DNA from: Chlorobiaceae bacterium
Lineage (GTDB): Bacteria > Bacteroidota > Chlorobiia > Chlorobiales > Chlorobiaceae
NCBI GenBank assembly: GCA_013334525.1
Contig: JAAXXK010000029.1
Location: forward strand, 1 to 34,765
Direction of reading: 5' to 3'
DNA length: 34,765 nucleotides
This document shows positions 1-8,516 of this stretch, piece after piece (the stretch's first letter is position 1; each line of letters starts with the position of its first letter). The notes beneath the pieces were generated by a model that did no database searches, was not told the DNA's origin, and saw nothing but the letters and a program-made list of their open reading frames with translations. Made by a program: the position numbers and the translations under genes.

Positions 1-104
1 AGCGGCATCATTATGACTTATGAGACTGCCTCTCTTTTAGTGACCATCCGGATTTGGGGAGCCACGGCCCGTATCGAAACCTTCCACGCCAGAAAAGCAG
101 CACG
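1..104. repeat. Short downstream region of livF with a degenerate copy of a hairpin-type repeat (about 1-37)
   Basis: The stretch at about 13-32 reads GACTTATGAGACTGCCTC. It closely matches 27099-27116 and the right arm of the hairpin at 17374-17390. An imperfect complementary arm (AGCGGCATCAT) starts at base 1, so the repeat may run out of the window. The rest of the 104 bases holds nothing I recognise. It is the 3' flank of the minus-strand liv operon. Confidence 0.4.
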
Positions 105-800
105 CTACATGCCAAGAAAGGCCTTCTTCACCTCCTGGTTATCAAGCAGCTCTTTTCCGGTACCGCTCAACACTATGCTGCCGGTTTCAATGACGTATCC
201 TTTATCGCTTATCCTGAGTGACTGGTAAACGTTCTGTTCGACAAGAAGCACTGTAACGCCTATTTTCCGTATCTCATGTATCGCACCGAATACGACATCG
301 GTGAACAGAGGCGAGAGCCCCAGGCTTGGTTCGTCGAGGAGCAGGAGTTTGGGGTTACCCATCAATCCCCTGCCGATAGCCAGCATCTGCTGCTCGCCGC
401 CGGACATGGTGCCTCCCATCTGTTTTTTGCGTTCCGAGAGTTTCGGAAAGAGGGCAAAAACCTTTTCGAGGTTCTGCCGATAATCTTTCTGCTGAAGGAA
501 GGCTCCCATCATGAGGTTTTCGAGAACGGTCATTTCAGGAAAAATCTTTCGTCCTTCCGGTACATGCACGATGCCGCGCTGCACGATGGTGTGGGCCGCC
601 ATGCCGTTTATAGCCTCATCGTTGAAGATGATGGAACCTTTCGACTTTATGATTCCCGAAATAGCCATGAGCAGGGTGGTTTTACCTGCCCCGTTACTGC
701 CGACGACCGAAACGATCGACCCCTGTTCGATTGAGAGGGAGATATTGCGGAGCACCGGCATATCACCGTATCCGGCATTCAGGTTCTCAATCCTGAGCAT
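105..800 (-). CDS. livF: Branched-chain/hydrophobic amino acid ABC transporter, ATP-binding protein LivF
   Basis: This is one of the two cytoplasmic ATPases that power the Liv/HAAT-type importer encoded by this operon. The 231-residue protein has the usual LivF length. It shows Walker A GSNGAGKTT at residues 34-42, the ABC signature SGGEQ at 133-137 and Walker B LLLLDEP at about 152-158. The switch region reads VEQN, as is usual for LivF rather than LivG. The start lies inside the end of livG (14-base overlap), and a GGAGG sequence precedes the ATG. It is the last gene of the livKHMGF operon. Family assignment is firm. The substrate could be leucine/isoleucine/valine or another small amide or amino acid, which sequence alone does not settle. 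Confidence 0.93.
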   Translation of the reverse strand: MLRIENLNAGYGDMPVLRNISLSIEQGSIVSVVGSNGAGKTTLLMAISGIIKSKGSIIFNDEAINGMAAHTIVQRGIVHVPEGRKIFPEMTVLENLMMGAFLQQKDYRQNLEKVFALFPKLSERKKQMGGTMSGGEQQMLAIGRGLMGNPKLLLLDEPSLGLSPLFTDVVFGAIHEIRKIGVTVLLVEQNVYQSLRISDKGYVIETGSIVLSGTGKELLDNQEVKKAFLGM

Positions 801-1521
801 TATGGCCTCCTCCCAGATATGCGGCGATGACGGCGGGATTGCTGGTGATTTCGGCCGGGGTTCCTTCCGCCAGCTTTTGCCCGGAGTTCAGCACGACGAT
901 ACGGTCGCAGATCGAGGTGACCGCCCTCATGTCGTGTTCGATAAAGACAATGGTTATGCCGCTGCTTCTGAGCTTCCGGATGATTTCGAGTATGATCTCG
1001 GTTTCGGTATGGTTCAGGCCACCGCATATTTCGTCAAGAAGAAGCATTTTCGGCCGGGTGGCCAGCACCCTTGCCAGTTCCAGCTTCTTTTTCAGGCCGA
1101 TCGGCAGCGAACCGGCAGGCTTGCCTGCATGATCATCGAGCCCGACAGCCGTCAGTTGATCCCTCGCAAACGCCTCGGCTTTTCGGGGTGAGTTTGTTGA
1201 GGCAAAAGCCCCGACCATCACATTTTCGAGCACGCTCAGGCTGCACAGAGGCTTTACCCTTTGCCAGGTACGAGCCATACCGAGACGGCAAACCTGGTCA
1301 GGCCTCCTGTTGTTGATTGAGCTGCCATTGAAGGCTATCTGGCCGGAAGTGACGGGATAATAGCCTGTTATACAGTTAAACAGAGTCGTCTTGCCTGCGC
1401 CGTTCGGTCCGATAAGGCCGAAGATCTGTTTTTTGTCTACAGAAAATGAGACTTCCGAAACAGCCACATTGCCGCCGAAATGCTTGCTGACGTGATCGAT
1501 ATGCAGCAGGTGTCCGCTCAT
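787..1521 (-). CDS. livG: Branched-chain/hydrophobic amino acid ABC transporter, ATP-binding protein LivG
   Basis: This is the second ATPase of the importer, 244 residues. Walker A GPNGAGKT is at about 38-45, and the H-loop IEHDM is present. A longer reading frame opens at 1572, but the ATG at 1521 is preferred: it has a strong GGAGGGGG sequence upstream and overlaps the livM stop as ATGA. Two motifs depart from textbook LivG. The signature reads PIGLKKKLELAR instead of SYGQQRRLEIAR, and Walker B is followed by DEICGGLN instead of DEPAAGLN. Similar PYGLQ.. and DEIAGGL.. variants are known in the wider HAAT ATPase family, so this looks like a subfamily mark and not damage. It may hint at a substrate other than leucine. 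Confidence 0.92.
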   Translation of the reverse strand: MSGHLLHIDHVSKHFGGNVAVSEVSFSVDKKQIFGLIGPNGAGKTTLFNCITGYYPVTSGQIAFNGSSINNRRPDQVCRLGMARTWQRVKPLCSLSVLENVMVGAFASTNSPRKAEAFARDQLTAVGLDDHAGKPAGSLPIGLKKKLELARVLATRPKMLLLDEICGGLNHTETEIILEIIRKLRSSGITIVFIEHDMRAVTSICDRIVVLNSGQKLAEGTPAEITSNPAVIAAYLGGGHNAQD

Positions 1522-2513
1522 TTCCCCCTCCTGAAAAGCCCGAGGATTCCTTTGGGCAGATAAAGGATGCAAAGCACGGTGATGATTCCGTAAACAAGCA
1601 CATGGCCGTGCGCCAGGCCATCTTTGAGAAAAATTCCGACCGGCGACGATTCGGAAACGACGCCAAGCCTGAACAGGGTATCACCCAGCAGGTTTGATCG
1701 GAGAACTTCGGCAAGGGGGACCAGGAGCACTGCGCCCAGCAACGGCCCCCAAAGGGTTCCTACCCCGCCGATGATGGTCGTCAGGATAATCTCTATCGAC
1801 AACCGTAGATCAAGAACGGCACTGGTATCGATAAATCGGATGTAGAGTGCATAGATGCTGCCTGCGATCGATGTCAACACCGCCGACAGAAGGAGCGCCC
1901 TGTTTTTGTAGAGCGCGACGTTTATGCCGAGGGAGGCTGCTGCGTCCTGGTCTTCGCGGATGGCCTGAAGGTAATAGCCTGTCTTTGATTTGCGAAGATA
2001 TGCCGTAATGCCAAGGGTAACGACAAGGGTCAAGAGCATTCCGTAATAAAAGGGGCTCTTGCTGTTCAGGTCAAGCCCGAAAAAGGGAACATCCGTCAGC
2101 AGAATTCCCTGCGCACCCCCTGTGAAACCCAGGTTGAGCACCGTCAACCTGACGATTTCCGCGACAGCGATCGATGCGAGGGCGAAGTAATGGCCCCGGA
2201 GCCTGAAAACGATACTGCCGGTAACGAGCGCGATAAGGCAGGCTACACCTATTCCTGCCGCCATGCCGACAAGAGGGTTGGTATTGAACAGCGACAGCAG
2301 AATCATGGTGGTGTATGCGCCGGCCCCGAAATAGGCGGCATGTCCGAAGCTGAACTGTCCGGCATATCCGCCTACGATGTTCCACGCCGAAGCAAGTGTC
2401 GCCATCATGAGCAGGGTAATCAGGATGCCGATAAGATAGGGGTTATTGCCGATCAGCAGCGGCAATGCGATGGCCGCGATAACTAAAACAGCGCATATCG
2501 TCAACTGCTTCAT
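1518..2513 (-). CDS. livM: Branched-chain amino acid ABC transporter permease LivM
   Basis: This is an inner-membrane permease subunit of 331 residues with many hydrophobic segments. The conserved LivM block GGYAGQFSFGHAAYFGAGAY lies near residues 48-67. The cytoplasmic coupling region, around residues 175-205, contains DQDAAASLGIN, the contact for the ATPases. Its start codon shares one base with the livH stop (TAATG) and its stop overlaps the livG start (ATGA), so translation of H, M and G is probably coupled. It should form a heterodimeric channel with LivH. The length is normal for the family and I see no defect. Confidence 0.93.
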   Translation of the reverse strand: MKQLTICAVLVIAAIALPLLIGNNPYLIGILITLLMMATLASAWNIVGGYAGQFSFGHAAYFGAGAYTTMILLSLFNTNPLVGMAAGIGVACLIALVTGSIVFRLRGHYFALASIAVAEIVRLTVLNLGFTGGAQGILLTDVPFFGLDLNSKSPFYYGMLLTLVVTLGITAYLRKSKTGYYLQAIREDQDAAASLGINVALYKNRALLLSAVLTSIAGSIYALYIRFIDTSAVLDLRLSIEIILTTIIGGVGTLWGPLLGAVLLVPLAEVLRSNLLGDTLFRLGVVSESSPVGIFLKDGLAHGHVLVYGIITVLCILYLPKGILGLFRRGK

Positions 2514-3382
2514 TACTGATCCCCTTTTTTACCGAACAGCCCCTGCGGACGGAACAGGAGAACGGCAAGGAAGAGTGCGAAAACCACGACATCCTTCCAG
2601 TCGGTTGACAGATAGGCTGACGACATCGCCTCAACCACACCGATGATCAGGCCTCCGACGGTGGCGCCGATAACGGAGCCCAGCCCTCCAAGCACACAGA
2701 TCGTGAACGCTTTAAGAAGAAAGGTGTGGCCGGCGAGCGGGTGAATGTAGTATGTGGGCGCGATCAGTGCCCCGGCCGTTGCCGCCAGTGCAGTGCCGAT
2801 CCCGAAGGTGATGGCGCTCATTTTCGACACGTTGATTCCCATGAGCTGGGCGGCATCCCTGTTCTGGCTTGTCGCCCTCAGCGCCATCCCGGTACGTGTC
2901 ATGGCGAGAAACAGGTAGAGGATGGCCGTAATCCCGCAAGTTATGAGAAACGAAAGAAGCAGCGGAACGGAAACAGAAATATCATTCAGGATGGTAAAGG
3001 AGCTGCTTGAATAGCTCGTGGTCAGGATTCTGGGATCACTGGTGAAGGCCAGCAGGGCCGAGTTGCTCATGATCAGGCCGAGCCCTATGGTCAGGAGGAT
3101 CTGGTTCTGGTGGGGATGGTGGATCACTCTGCCTATGAAAAGCTTTTCAAGGATATATCCGATCATGAACGAAACCGGCATGATCAGGACAAGGGAGAGA
3201 TAAGGGTCGATATGGAGCAACGTGAAGGCGAAATATGCCATGTACATACCCAGCATCATCAGGTCGCCATGGGCGAAGTTGCTTACGTTCATGACGCCGA
3301 AAACCAGGGACATGCCGATGCCTGCCAGGGCATAGACTCCCCCGGAGAGCAATCCGGAAATGAGGGATTGAAAAAACAGCAT
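2513..3382 (-). CDS. livH: Branched-chain amino acid ABC transporter permease LivH
   Basis: This is the partner permease of LivM, 289 residues and almost entirely hydrophobic. The hallmark LivH block GVMNVSNFAHGDLMMLGMY lies at about residues 29-47, and the coupling motif NRDAAQLMGIN is in the second half. It is separated from the upstream livK by 133 bases that contain a stable hairpin (3454-3480). It then runs directly into livM with a one-base overlap. The length and both motifs are typical. Substrate specificity rests on LivK, not on this subunit. Confidence 0.93.
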   Translation of the reverse strand: MLFFQSLISGLLSGGVYALAGIGMSLVFGVMNVSNFAHGDLMMLGMYMAYFAFTLLHIDPYLSLVLIMPVSFMIGYILEKLFIGRVIHHPHQNQILLTIGLGLIMSNSALLAFTSDPRILTTSYSSSSFTILNDISVSVPLLLSFLITCGITAILYLFLAMTRTGMALRATSQNRDAAQLMGINVSKMSAITFGIGTALAATAGALIAPTYYIHPLAGHTFLLKAFTICVLGGLGSVIGATVGGLIIGVVEAMSSAYLSTDWKDVVVFALFLAVLLFRPQGLFGKKGDQ

Positions 3383-3453
3383 GGTGAAGATACCTGGGTG
3401 TAAAGGCTATACTGCCGGAAACCGAAATCTGTTTATGGGCCCTGAAGGACAGA

Positions 3454-3480
3454 GCGCCTTCACCTTAAGCCTGAAGGCGC
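3454..3480 (-). promoter_or_regulatory. Intercistronic hairpin between livK and livH
   Basis: A perfect 9-base inverted repeat (GCGCCTTCA / TGAAGGCGC) is separated by nine bases. It has no run of T on either side, so it does not look like a simple intrinsic terminator. In many importer operons, such hairpins between the binding-protein gene and the permease genes protect the upstream transcript and keep the binding protein in excess. That role is inferred here. Confidence 0.55.
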
Positions 3481-3515
3481 TTCACTTCAAAAGATATCGA
3501 ACAAACCCGACACGT

Positions 3516-4664
3516 TTATCGCCGGAATGGATAAACCAGCTGCTTTTTGCTGAATTGCGCAGGATAGATGGTTTCATAGGTGCCGTTCTGGATCTGCTGG
3601 ACAAGCATGGGATGGTTGTTCTGGTTGGTATATCCGGATTGATCGGCAAATTTTACCGGGCCCATGATGCCGTTCCAACTGCCGGCTTTCAGGGCTGTCC
3701 TGAGGCTGGCAGGGTTTTCGGCCTTTGTCGCGGTCTCTATCATAATCCTCATGGCTTCGTAAGCGCAGGCGGCATGGTAAGAGGGCTCCTTGCCGTATTT
3801 GGCCTTGTAGCGTTTCGAGAATTCGGCAGCACCTGGCCAGTTCACATCGTCGGTCCACTGGGTGGCTGAAACAACAAGGTTGGAGATATCTTTCTGCTGC
3901 GCGAACTGAGCGGTCGTGTAGCCTGCGCCGGCACCAAGGAACGCTTTCGGGGTAAGGCCGATCTCTTTTGCCTGGCGCATCAGCAGAATGGCGTCCGCAT
4001 CGTAGGAGACAAGAAATACGAGGTCAGGATTGGTGCCCTTGACCTTGGCGAGGGTTGCCCGATAGTCTGGCTGTCCCTGCTGGTACTTTTCGTTGGCGAC
4101 CTCCTTCAATCCCATGGCAAGGGCATTGTCCTGGGCGGTCTTTACGGTCGATACCCCAAAATCGGTCGCCGCATAGACATAGGCTACCGTTTTCGGTTTA
4201 TAGGCCGCGACTGCTTTCATCAGCACCTGGGAGTAGACATTTGCCGGGGCATTGAGGCGAAAGACGTTCTTGTAGCCTTTCATGGTGATCTCCTCTTTGG
4301 CGGCTGCTGGCACAAGCAACGGCACATTGTACTGGTCGGCCCTCGATGCTACGACGTTGGCGCTTCCCGAAGTATAGGGGCCTACAACGCCGATCACTCC
4401 GTCACGGGTCACCAGTTTTTCGTATGCGGCAAGGGCGTTTTTCGGGTCGCCGCCGTCATCTTCCTTGACGACCGTTACGCTGTAGCCTTTAGCGGTCATA
4501 TCTTCGACAGCCATGGCGGCGCCATTGGTGAGATTTTCACCGATCTGGGCCTCCTTGCCGGTAATCGAGTTTATAAACCCGATTTTCACCGTTTTGGCAG
4601 CATTGGCCGACAAAGGGAAAAACAGTATTAATGTGGCAGCGATTGACAGGAGCGTTTTTTTCAT
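3516..4664 (-). CDS. livK: Branched-chain amino acid ABC transporter, periplasmic binding protein LivK-type
   Basis: This is the substrate-capturing periplasmic protein of the importer (Peripla_BP_6 / type I fold), 382 residues. I start it at the ATG at 4664: AAGGAGA sits about eight bases upstream, and the product then begins with a clean signal peptide (MKKTLLSIAATLILFF.., cut near ANA-AKT). An in-frame start ten codons further upstream lacks this. The mature protein opens with the family pattern VKIGFINSITGKEAQIG and continues through two alpha/beta lobes. It is the first gene of livKHMGF. The ligand could be leucine/isoleucine/valine or another small compound of the HAAT family. Confidence 0.92.
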   Translation of the reverse strand: MKKTLLSIAATLILFFPLSANAAKTVKIGFINSITGKEAQIGENLTNGAAMAVEDMTAKGYSVTVVKEDDGGDPKNALAAYEKLVTRDGVIGVVGPYTSGSANVVASRADQYNVPLLVPAAAKEEITMKGYKNVFRLNAPANVYSQVLMKAVAAYKPKTVAYVYAATDFGVSTVKTAQDNALAMGLKEVANEKYQQGQPDYRATLAKVKGTNPDLVFLVSYDADAILLMRQAKEIGLTPKAFLGAGAGYTTAQFAQQKDISNLVVSATQWTDDVNWPGAAEFSKRYKAKYGKEPSYHAACAYEAMRIMIETATKAENPASLRTALKAGSWNGIMGPVKFADQSGYTNQNNHPMLVQQIQNGTYETIYPAQFSKKQLVYPFRR

Positions 4665-5038
4665 GTCCGGTTCTCCTTCTGTTTTGGTTAACAACGGTGC
4701 AGAAAAAGCAGAGGCTGAAAATATGATAATCTTCAGAACAGCATATCACTCTTCGCAAGTGGAACGGGATATGGGTGACATACGAGTCTCTTGAAGATTA
4801 AAACAGGTGCGGAAATGGTGTGAAAATCGTCGATTTATACGCAATACATACACTGGTTAATTTAAGCACTTTCCAGCAGGCTTACAATCCTTAATCACAG
4901 CAACGGATAAAATGGTCTTGTCTGGCAGATCAAAATGGTTTGATACCGGAGTGGGTAGATGGTTGAACGTTTGCAACTGAAAATATTCACCACCCGGATT
5001 ATGTTTCCTGTTCGGTGTCATGCTCCTGTTTCATCTGC
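4665..5038. other. Intergenic region upstream of livK (374 bases)
   Basis: It separates the end of the PstS-like gene from livK and should carry the promoter of the liv operon. It is AT-rich around 4700-4860. I see no convincing sigma-70 pair, ARG box, riboswitch or RNA gene, and no terminator-type hairpin for the PstS-like gene. Confidence 0.5.
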
Positions 5039-5983
5039 CTATTTCAGGTTTATGGTGCGCACCGGCTGCTCATAAGGAGCCATATCCCCGCGTTCGAAGA
5101 ACTTCTGTCCCTCTTTTGCAAGCCAGGCGCCGAAACCGGTAGCAAGCGCATCGAAAGGAGTGTAGAGATAATAGACGATGGTGAAAAGAGGATATTTTCC
5201 CGTGTAAACGGTTTCAGGGGATGCCGATACCGGATCGCCGCCGCCGGTAGCCGAAACCGGAACCGCCCTTATGCCGGAACCGTTGACGCCGGAGCGCAAG
5301 GCCCGGGCATAGGCTGGAAGTGTCATGATCGCCGCGATATGTTCATCGTTGCGAACCCGGGCCAGAAGCTTGGCCTCATCGGATTCAGCCGTAGCCTTCA
5401 GCTGTCCGGGACGGTCAAACAGTATCCCGTCCAGAACCATGCGGGCACGAAGATCGCTGCCGTCGAGGCACGCGACAATCGGTCCGGGGCTGCCTCCCAA
5501 ACTCTTCCAGTCGGTCACCTTTCCCGAAAATATTCCTTTCAGTTCGTCAATGGATACTTTTCGAACCTGGTTTGCCCGATTGACGACAAGCACCAGCGCA
5601 TTGTGTGCGATCGGCTGACGTTTCAGGGGGATGTTCTTCGCAACCAGCAGGGAATCTTCCTGCCGTGACAAAGCTCCCTCGATGATGGCTCCCCCGACCT
5701 CACGGCGCAGCAACCGCATGACAGGAGAGGGTGCGGATTCCGATGTAAGCCTGACTGCTGTTTGCGGGTAATGATCCGTAAAAATGCGTGATTGGAGCTC
5801 CGCTACCGGCAAAAGGGAACGGTCTACGGCTACCGTCAGGGAGCCCCTGACTGCCGTCTCACCGTTGATGGCCGATACAGGGGGCTTTTCCGGTGATGAA
5901 GGACGCATCCAAAGCCAGATCGGCACGATCAGGGCTGCAGTAAGGGCTATGGTTACTGCAATTTTTACAATCCGGTTATTCAT
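5039..5983 (-). CDS. PstS-like substrate-binding protein (phosphate-type periplasmic binding domain)
   Basis: The protein has 314 residues. A short basic N-terminus and one hydrophobic segment (about residues 6-27) look like a signal anchor or uncleaved signal peptide. The rest resembles the PBP-like domain of phosphate-binding proteins: GGAIIEGALSRQE early, then VLVVNRANQVRKVSIDELKGIFSG and VTDWKSLGG, the stretch typical of PstS and PstS-like proteins. No pstC, pstA or pstB lies nearby, so it is an orphan binding protein. It could be a phosphate-scavenging or sensing accessory, or a binder of another oxyanion. It is transcribed divergently from argC and has its own upstream region. Confidence 0.7.
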   Translation of the reverse strand: MNNRIVKIAVTIALTAALIVPIWLWMRPSSPEKPPVSAINGETAVRGSLTVAVDRSLLPVAELQSRIFTDHYPQTAVRLTSESAPSPVMRLLRREVGGAIIEGALSRQEDSLLVAKNIPLKRQPIAHNALVLVVNRANQVRKVSIDELKGIFSGKVTDWKSLGGSPGPIVACLDGSDLRARMVLDGILFDRPGQLKATAESDEAKLLARVRNDEHIAAIMTLPAYARALRSGVNGSGIRAVPVSATGGGDPVSASPETVYTGKYPLFTIVYYLYTPFDALATGFGAWLAKEGQKFFERGDMAPYEQPVRTINLK

Positions 5984-6166
5984 GGTTTTTGCCCCAGTTG
6001 TCTTTATTCAGATAAAGATAGAGAAAAAAAGAAGATGGATAGGAAAATGACCCATTGTCAATAAATCGGAAATTGATTGTTTTCTCTTATGGAAAATAAT
6101 CCTGAATTCAGTAATATATCCGCCTGTTTGAATATTTATTCATTTTATGATAACCGGCTGAAAGCA
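5984..6166. promoter_or_regulatory. Divergent control region between the PstS-like gene and the arg operon
   Basis: This 183-base AT-rich stretch should hold promoters in both directions. Toward argC, two weak sigma-70-like options can be seen. One is TTGATT (6073-6078) with AATAAT (6095-6100) at 16 bases spacing. The other is an isolated TATGAT (6146-6151), with the ARG box lying directly upstream of it. Neither is close to consensus at both elements, so the start point is uncertain. Confidence 0.4.
6127..6144 (+). promoter_or_regulatory. ARG box, ArgR operator before argC
   Basis: The core TGAATATTTATTCA (6129-6142) matches the ArgR half-sites TGAAT and ATTCA with a four-base AT centre exactly. 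The flanks also fit the 18-base consensus. It ends 22 bases before the argC start. A second box at the usual 2-3 base distance is not present on either side. A compressed TGAATTCA lies at 6103-6110. Because argR is the fifth gene of this operon, negative autoregulation by arginine is the simple reading. Confidence 0.8.
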
Positions 6167-7180
6167 ATGGAAAAGACCAAGAAAGTCACGGCATCGATCA
6201 TCGGTGCATCCGGATATTCGGGAGCCGAACTGGTCGGGTTGCTCTTGAAACATCCGGGCGTGGTCATTGAAGAGATCTATGCCCACACGCAGGCCGGGAA
6301 GCATTTTTCGGAACTCTACCCTGCCATATCCTGCGACAAGACTTTCCAGGCTTATTCGGGACAATCGGACAGCGACATCTACTTTCTTGCCCTCCCCCAC
6401 GGTGAGGCTTTACAGATAGTGCCGAACCTGATTGCCGCAGGAAAAACGGTTATCGACCTGTCGGGCGATTTCAGGCTTAAAAGTATTTCCGAGCACAAAA
6501 AGTTCTATGGCGGCCAGAAACGTGAAGGTGAGTTCCTGCAGTACGGTATGCCGGAACTGTTCCGTGACCATATCATCGGCTCTAAAGCCATCAGCAATCC
6601 CGGATGTTATGCAACGAGCATCATCCTCGGGCTGGCTCCCCTGTTCAGAGGCAGCGTGAAGGGGTTGTCGGTCGATTCGGTGAACGTCACCGCGGTCTCG
6701 GGGATTTCGGGCGCAGGAAGAAGCTCGAAAACCGAACTCTCATTCTCGGAGATGAGCGGCAACGTAAGGGCTTACAAGGTAGGTGCGCACCAGCACACGC
6801 CCGAAATCATGCAGGCGCTAGGCAGTTCGGTCGAAAATCCCGGCTTCCGGTTCGTCTTCACGCCGATGATCGCACCGTATGTCCGGGGTATCTACTCCGT
6901 ACTGAACGTGCAGCTCTCTTCGAATGTGGCGATGGATTCGATCCATGCCCTTTACCATGACTTCTATCGCTCAGCCCCATTTGTGAGGTTGAGGGATGGG
7001 GTGACCGAGGTACGCCATGTTGCGCATACGAACTTCTGCGACATCAGCCTCGCCTGGGAAAACAACGGTTCGCTCGTCATCGTCACGGCCATCGACAACC
7101 TGGTCAAGGGTGCTGCCGGCCAGGCGGTGCAGAACATGAACCTGATGCTCGGCTTTGACGAAACGACAGCATTGCTTTAA
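6167..7180 (+). CDS. argC: N-acetyl-gamma-glutamyl-phosphate reductase ArgC
   Basis: ArgC catalyses the third step of arginine synthesis, the NADPH-dependent reduction of N-acetylglutamyl phosphate to the semialdehyde, in the cytoplasm. The 337-residue product has the Rossmann motif [10 protein letters not shown] at about residues 13-22 and the catalytic cysteine at residue 147 in NPGCYAT. The HQHTPE histidine block follows. The frame is open from 6077, but the longer version would run through the ARG box and add 30 unrelated residues. The ATG at 6167 gives the usual family length. It is the first gene of argCJBFRG; no strong Shine-Dalgarno precedes it. Confidence 0.95.
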   Translation: MEKTKKVTASIIGASGYSGAELVGLLLKHPGVVIEEIYAHTQAGKHFSELYPAISCDKTFQAYSGQSDSDIYFLALPHGEALQIVPNLIAAGKTVIDLSGDFRLKSISEHKKFYGGQKREGEFLQYGMPELFRDHIIGSKAISNPGCYATSIILGLAPLFRGSVKGLSVDSVNVTAVSGISGAGRSSKTELSFSEMSGNVRAYKVGAHQHTPEIMQALGSSVENPGFRFVFTPMIAPYVRGIYSVLNVQLSSNVAMDSIHALYHDFYRSAPFVRLRDGVTEVRHVAHTNFCDISLAWENNGSLVIVTAIDNLVKGAAGQAVQNMNLMLGFDETTALL

Positions 7181-7200
7181 TCTGTAACATTTCATTCAGC

Positions 7201-8484
7201 GTGGAACCATTTGAAAAATCAGCTTCTGCGATAAAGAAGCTTTGCGACAGAACCGTTTGGCCGGACGGGGTGAGCCCCATCATTCCGGACGTCACAGGGG
7301 TCGATCCTTTCTGGCCGGCAGGGTTTGTGCTTTCCGGCATCAACTCCGGCATCAAGCCTGTACGCAAGGACCTCATGCTGCTGTTGAGCGAAGCGCCGGC
7401 AAGCACGGCTTCGGTCTTTACGACCAACCTCTGCTGCGCAGCACCGGTCGAACTCTCCAAAGCCAACCTTGCTGCCTCGTCGGGCGTGATGAGGGCGGTT
7501 ATCTGCAACAGCGGCAACGCCAACGCAGCTACAGGGGCCAAAGGGCTGATCGATGCCCGGCAAATGGCTGCCGACACGGCTGCCTCCTGGGGTCTGAAAC
7601 CTGAAGAGGTGCTTGTCGCCTCGACGGGGGTGATCGGCCAGCTTCTGCCAGTTGCAAAAATCTCTGAGTCGATGCCGGCTCTCGAAGCCGCGTCGGGCAG
7701 CGATCAATGGAGGGATGCTGCCGAAGCCATCATGACCACCGATACCTTCCCCAAGGCTTTCGGTGTCGATATCGCCCTTTCAGGAGGCTCTGCAAGGATC
7801 GCGGGTTTTGCCAAGGGTTCCGGCATGATCTGTCCGAACATGGCCACCATGCTCGCCTTCCTTGCCACCGATGTATCGATTGAGCCGTTGCTGCTGCAGG
7901 AGCTCCTGGGCGCGGCCAACGCCGTCAGCTTCAACGCCATCACCGTCGACGGCGACACGAGCACAAACGATATGGCTGCAATCATGGCAAGCGGTCGTGG
8001 ACCGAAGGTGCTGCGCGGCAGCGATGATGCGATCCTTTTCGGAGAAGCGCTCAGCTCAGTCATGACCATTCTCGCCCAGCTGATCGTCATCGACGGCGAA
8101 GGGGCGACCAAGTTTGTCGAAATCCGGCTAAATGGCGCGGCTTCGGACGATGAGGCCCGTATGGCGGCCATGACCGTAGCCAACTCGCCGCTCGTCAAAA
8201 CCGCCATCCACGGCCAGGACGCCAACTGGGGGCGCATCATCGCCGCCGTCGGTCGCTCGGGCGCATCATTCGTACAGGAGGAGCTTTCGGTCTTTTTCGA
8301 TTCCGAACCGATACTGAAACCGGGGCTCGATGCAGGGTTCTCCGAAGAGGAGGCCAAAAAGATCATGTCGAAGGATGCATTCACCATTACCGTCACGCTC
8401 GGCAACGGGCCGGGAAAGGCCGTTGTCTGGACATGCGACCTCAGCAAACGCTATATCGAAATCAACGGCAGCTATAGAAGCTGA
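7201..8484 (+). CDS. argJ: Glutamate N-acetyltransferase / amino-acid acetyltransferase ArgJ
   Basis: ArgJ moves the acetyl group from N-acetylornithine back to glutamate. Bifunctional forms also make acetylglutamate from acetyl-CoA. The 427-residue protein starts with GTG; there is no in-frame ATG nearby upstream, and the next one lies some 60 codons in. The self-cleavage and nucleophile site is Thr216 in NMATMLAF, where the precursor is split into alpha and beta chains. The motif [10 protein letters not shown] near residue 101 and the C-terminal DANWGRI block are also typical. It lies 20 bases after argC. No argA is visible, and whether this ArgJ is mono- or bifunctional cannot be told from sequence. 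Confidence 0.94.
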   Translation: MEPFEKSASAIKKLCDRTVWPDGVSPIIPDVTGVDPFWPAGFVLSGINSGIKPVRKDLMLLLSEAPASTASVFTTNLCCAAPVELSKANLAASSGVMRAVICNSGNANAATGAKGLIDARQMAADTAASWGLKPEEVLVASTGVIGQLLPVAKISESMPALEAASGSDQWRDAAEAIMTTDTFPKAFGVDIALSGGSARIAGFAKGSGMICPNMATMLAFLATDVSIEPLLLQELLGAANAVSFNAITVDGDTSTNDMAAIMASGRGPKVLRGSDDAILFGEALSSVMTILAQLIVIDGEGATKFVEIRLNGAASDDEARMAAMTVANSPLVKTAIHGQDANWGRIIAAVGRSGASFVQEELSVFFDSEPILKPGLDAGFSEEEAKKIMSKDAFTITVTLGNGPGKAVVWTCDLSKRYIEINGSYRS

Positions 8485-8516
8485 CCGGTAACCGTCACCA
8501 TTCACCACAATTCCCC

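Noticed and set aside
4713-4738. Possible ARG-like palindrome upstream of livK
   Set aside because: The half-sites TGAAA and TCTTCA differ from consensus at several positions and the spacing is wrong.
6103-6110. TGAATTCA as a second ARG box
   Set aside because: The half-sites overlap without the four-base spacer and the flanks do not fit, so it is not a normal ArgR site.
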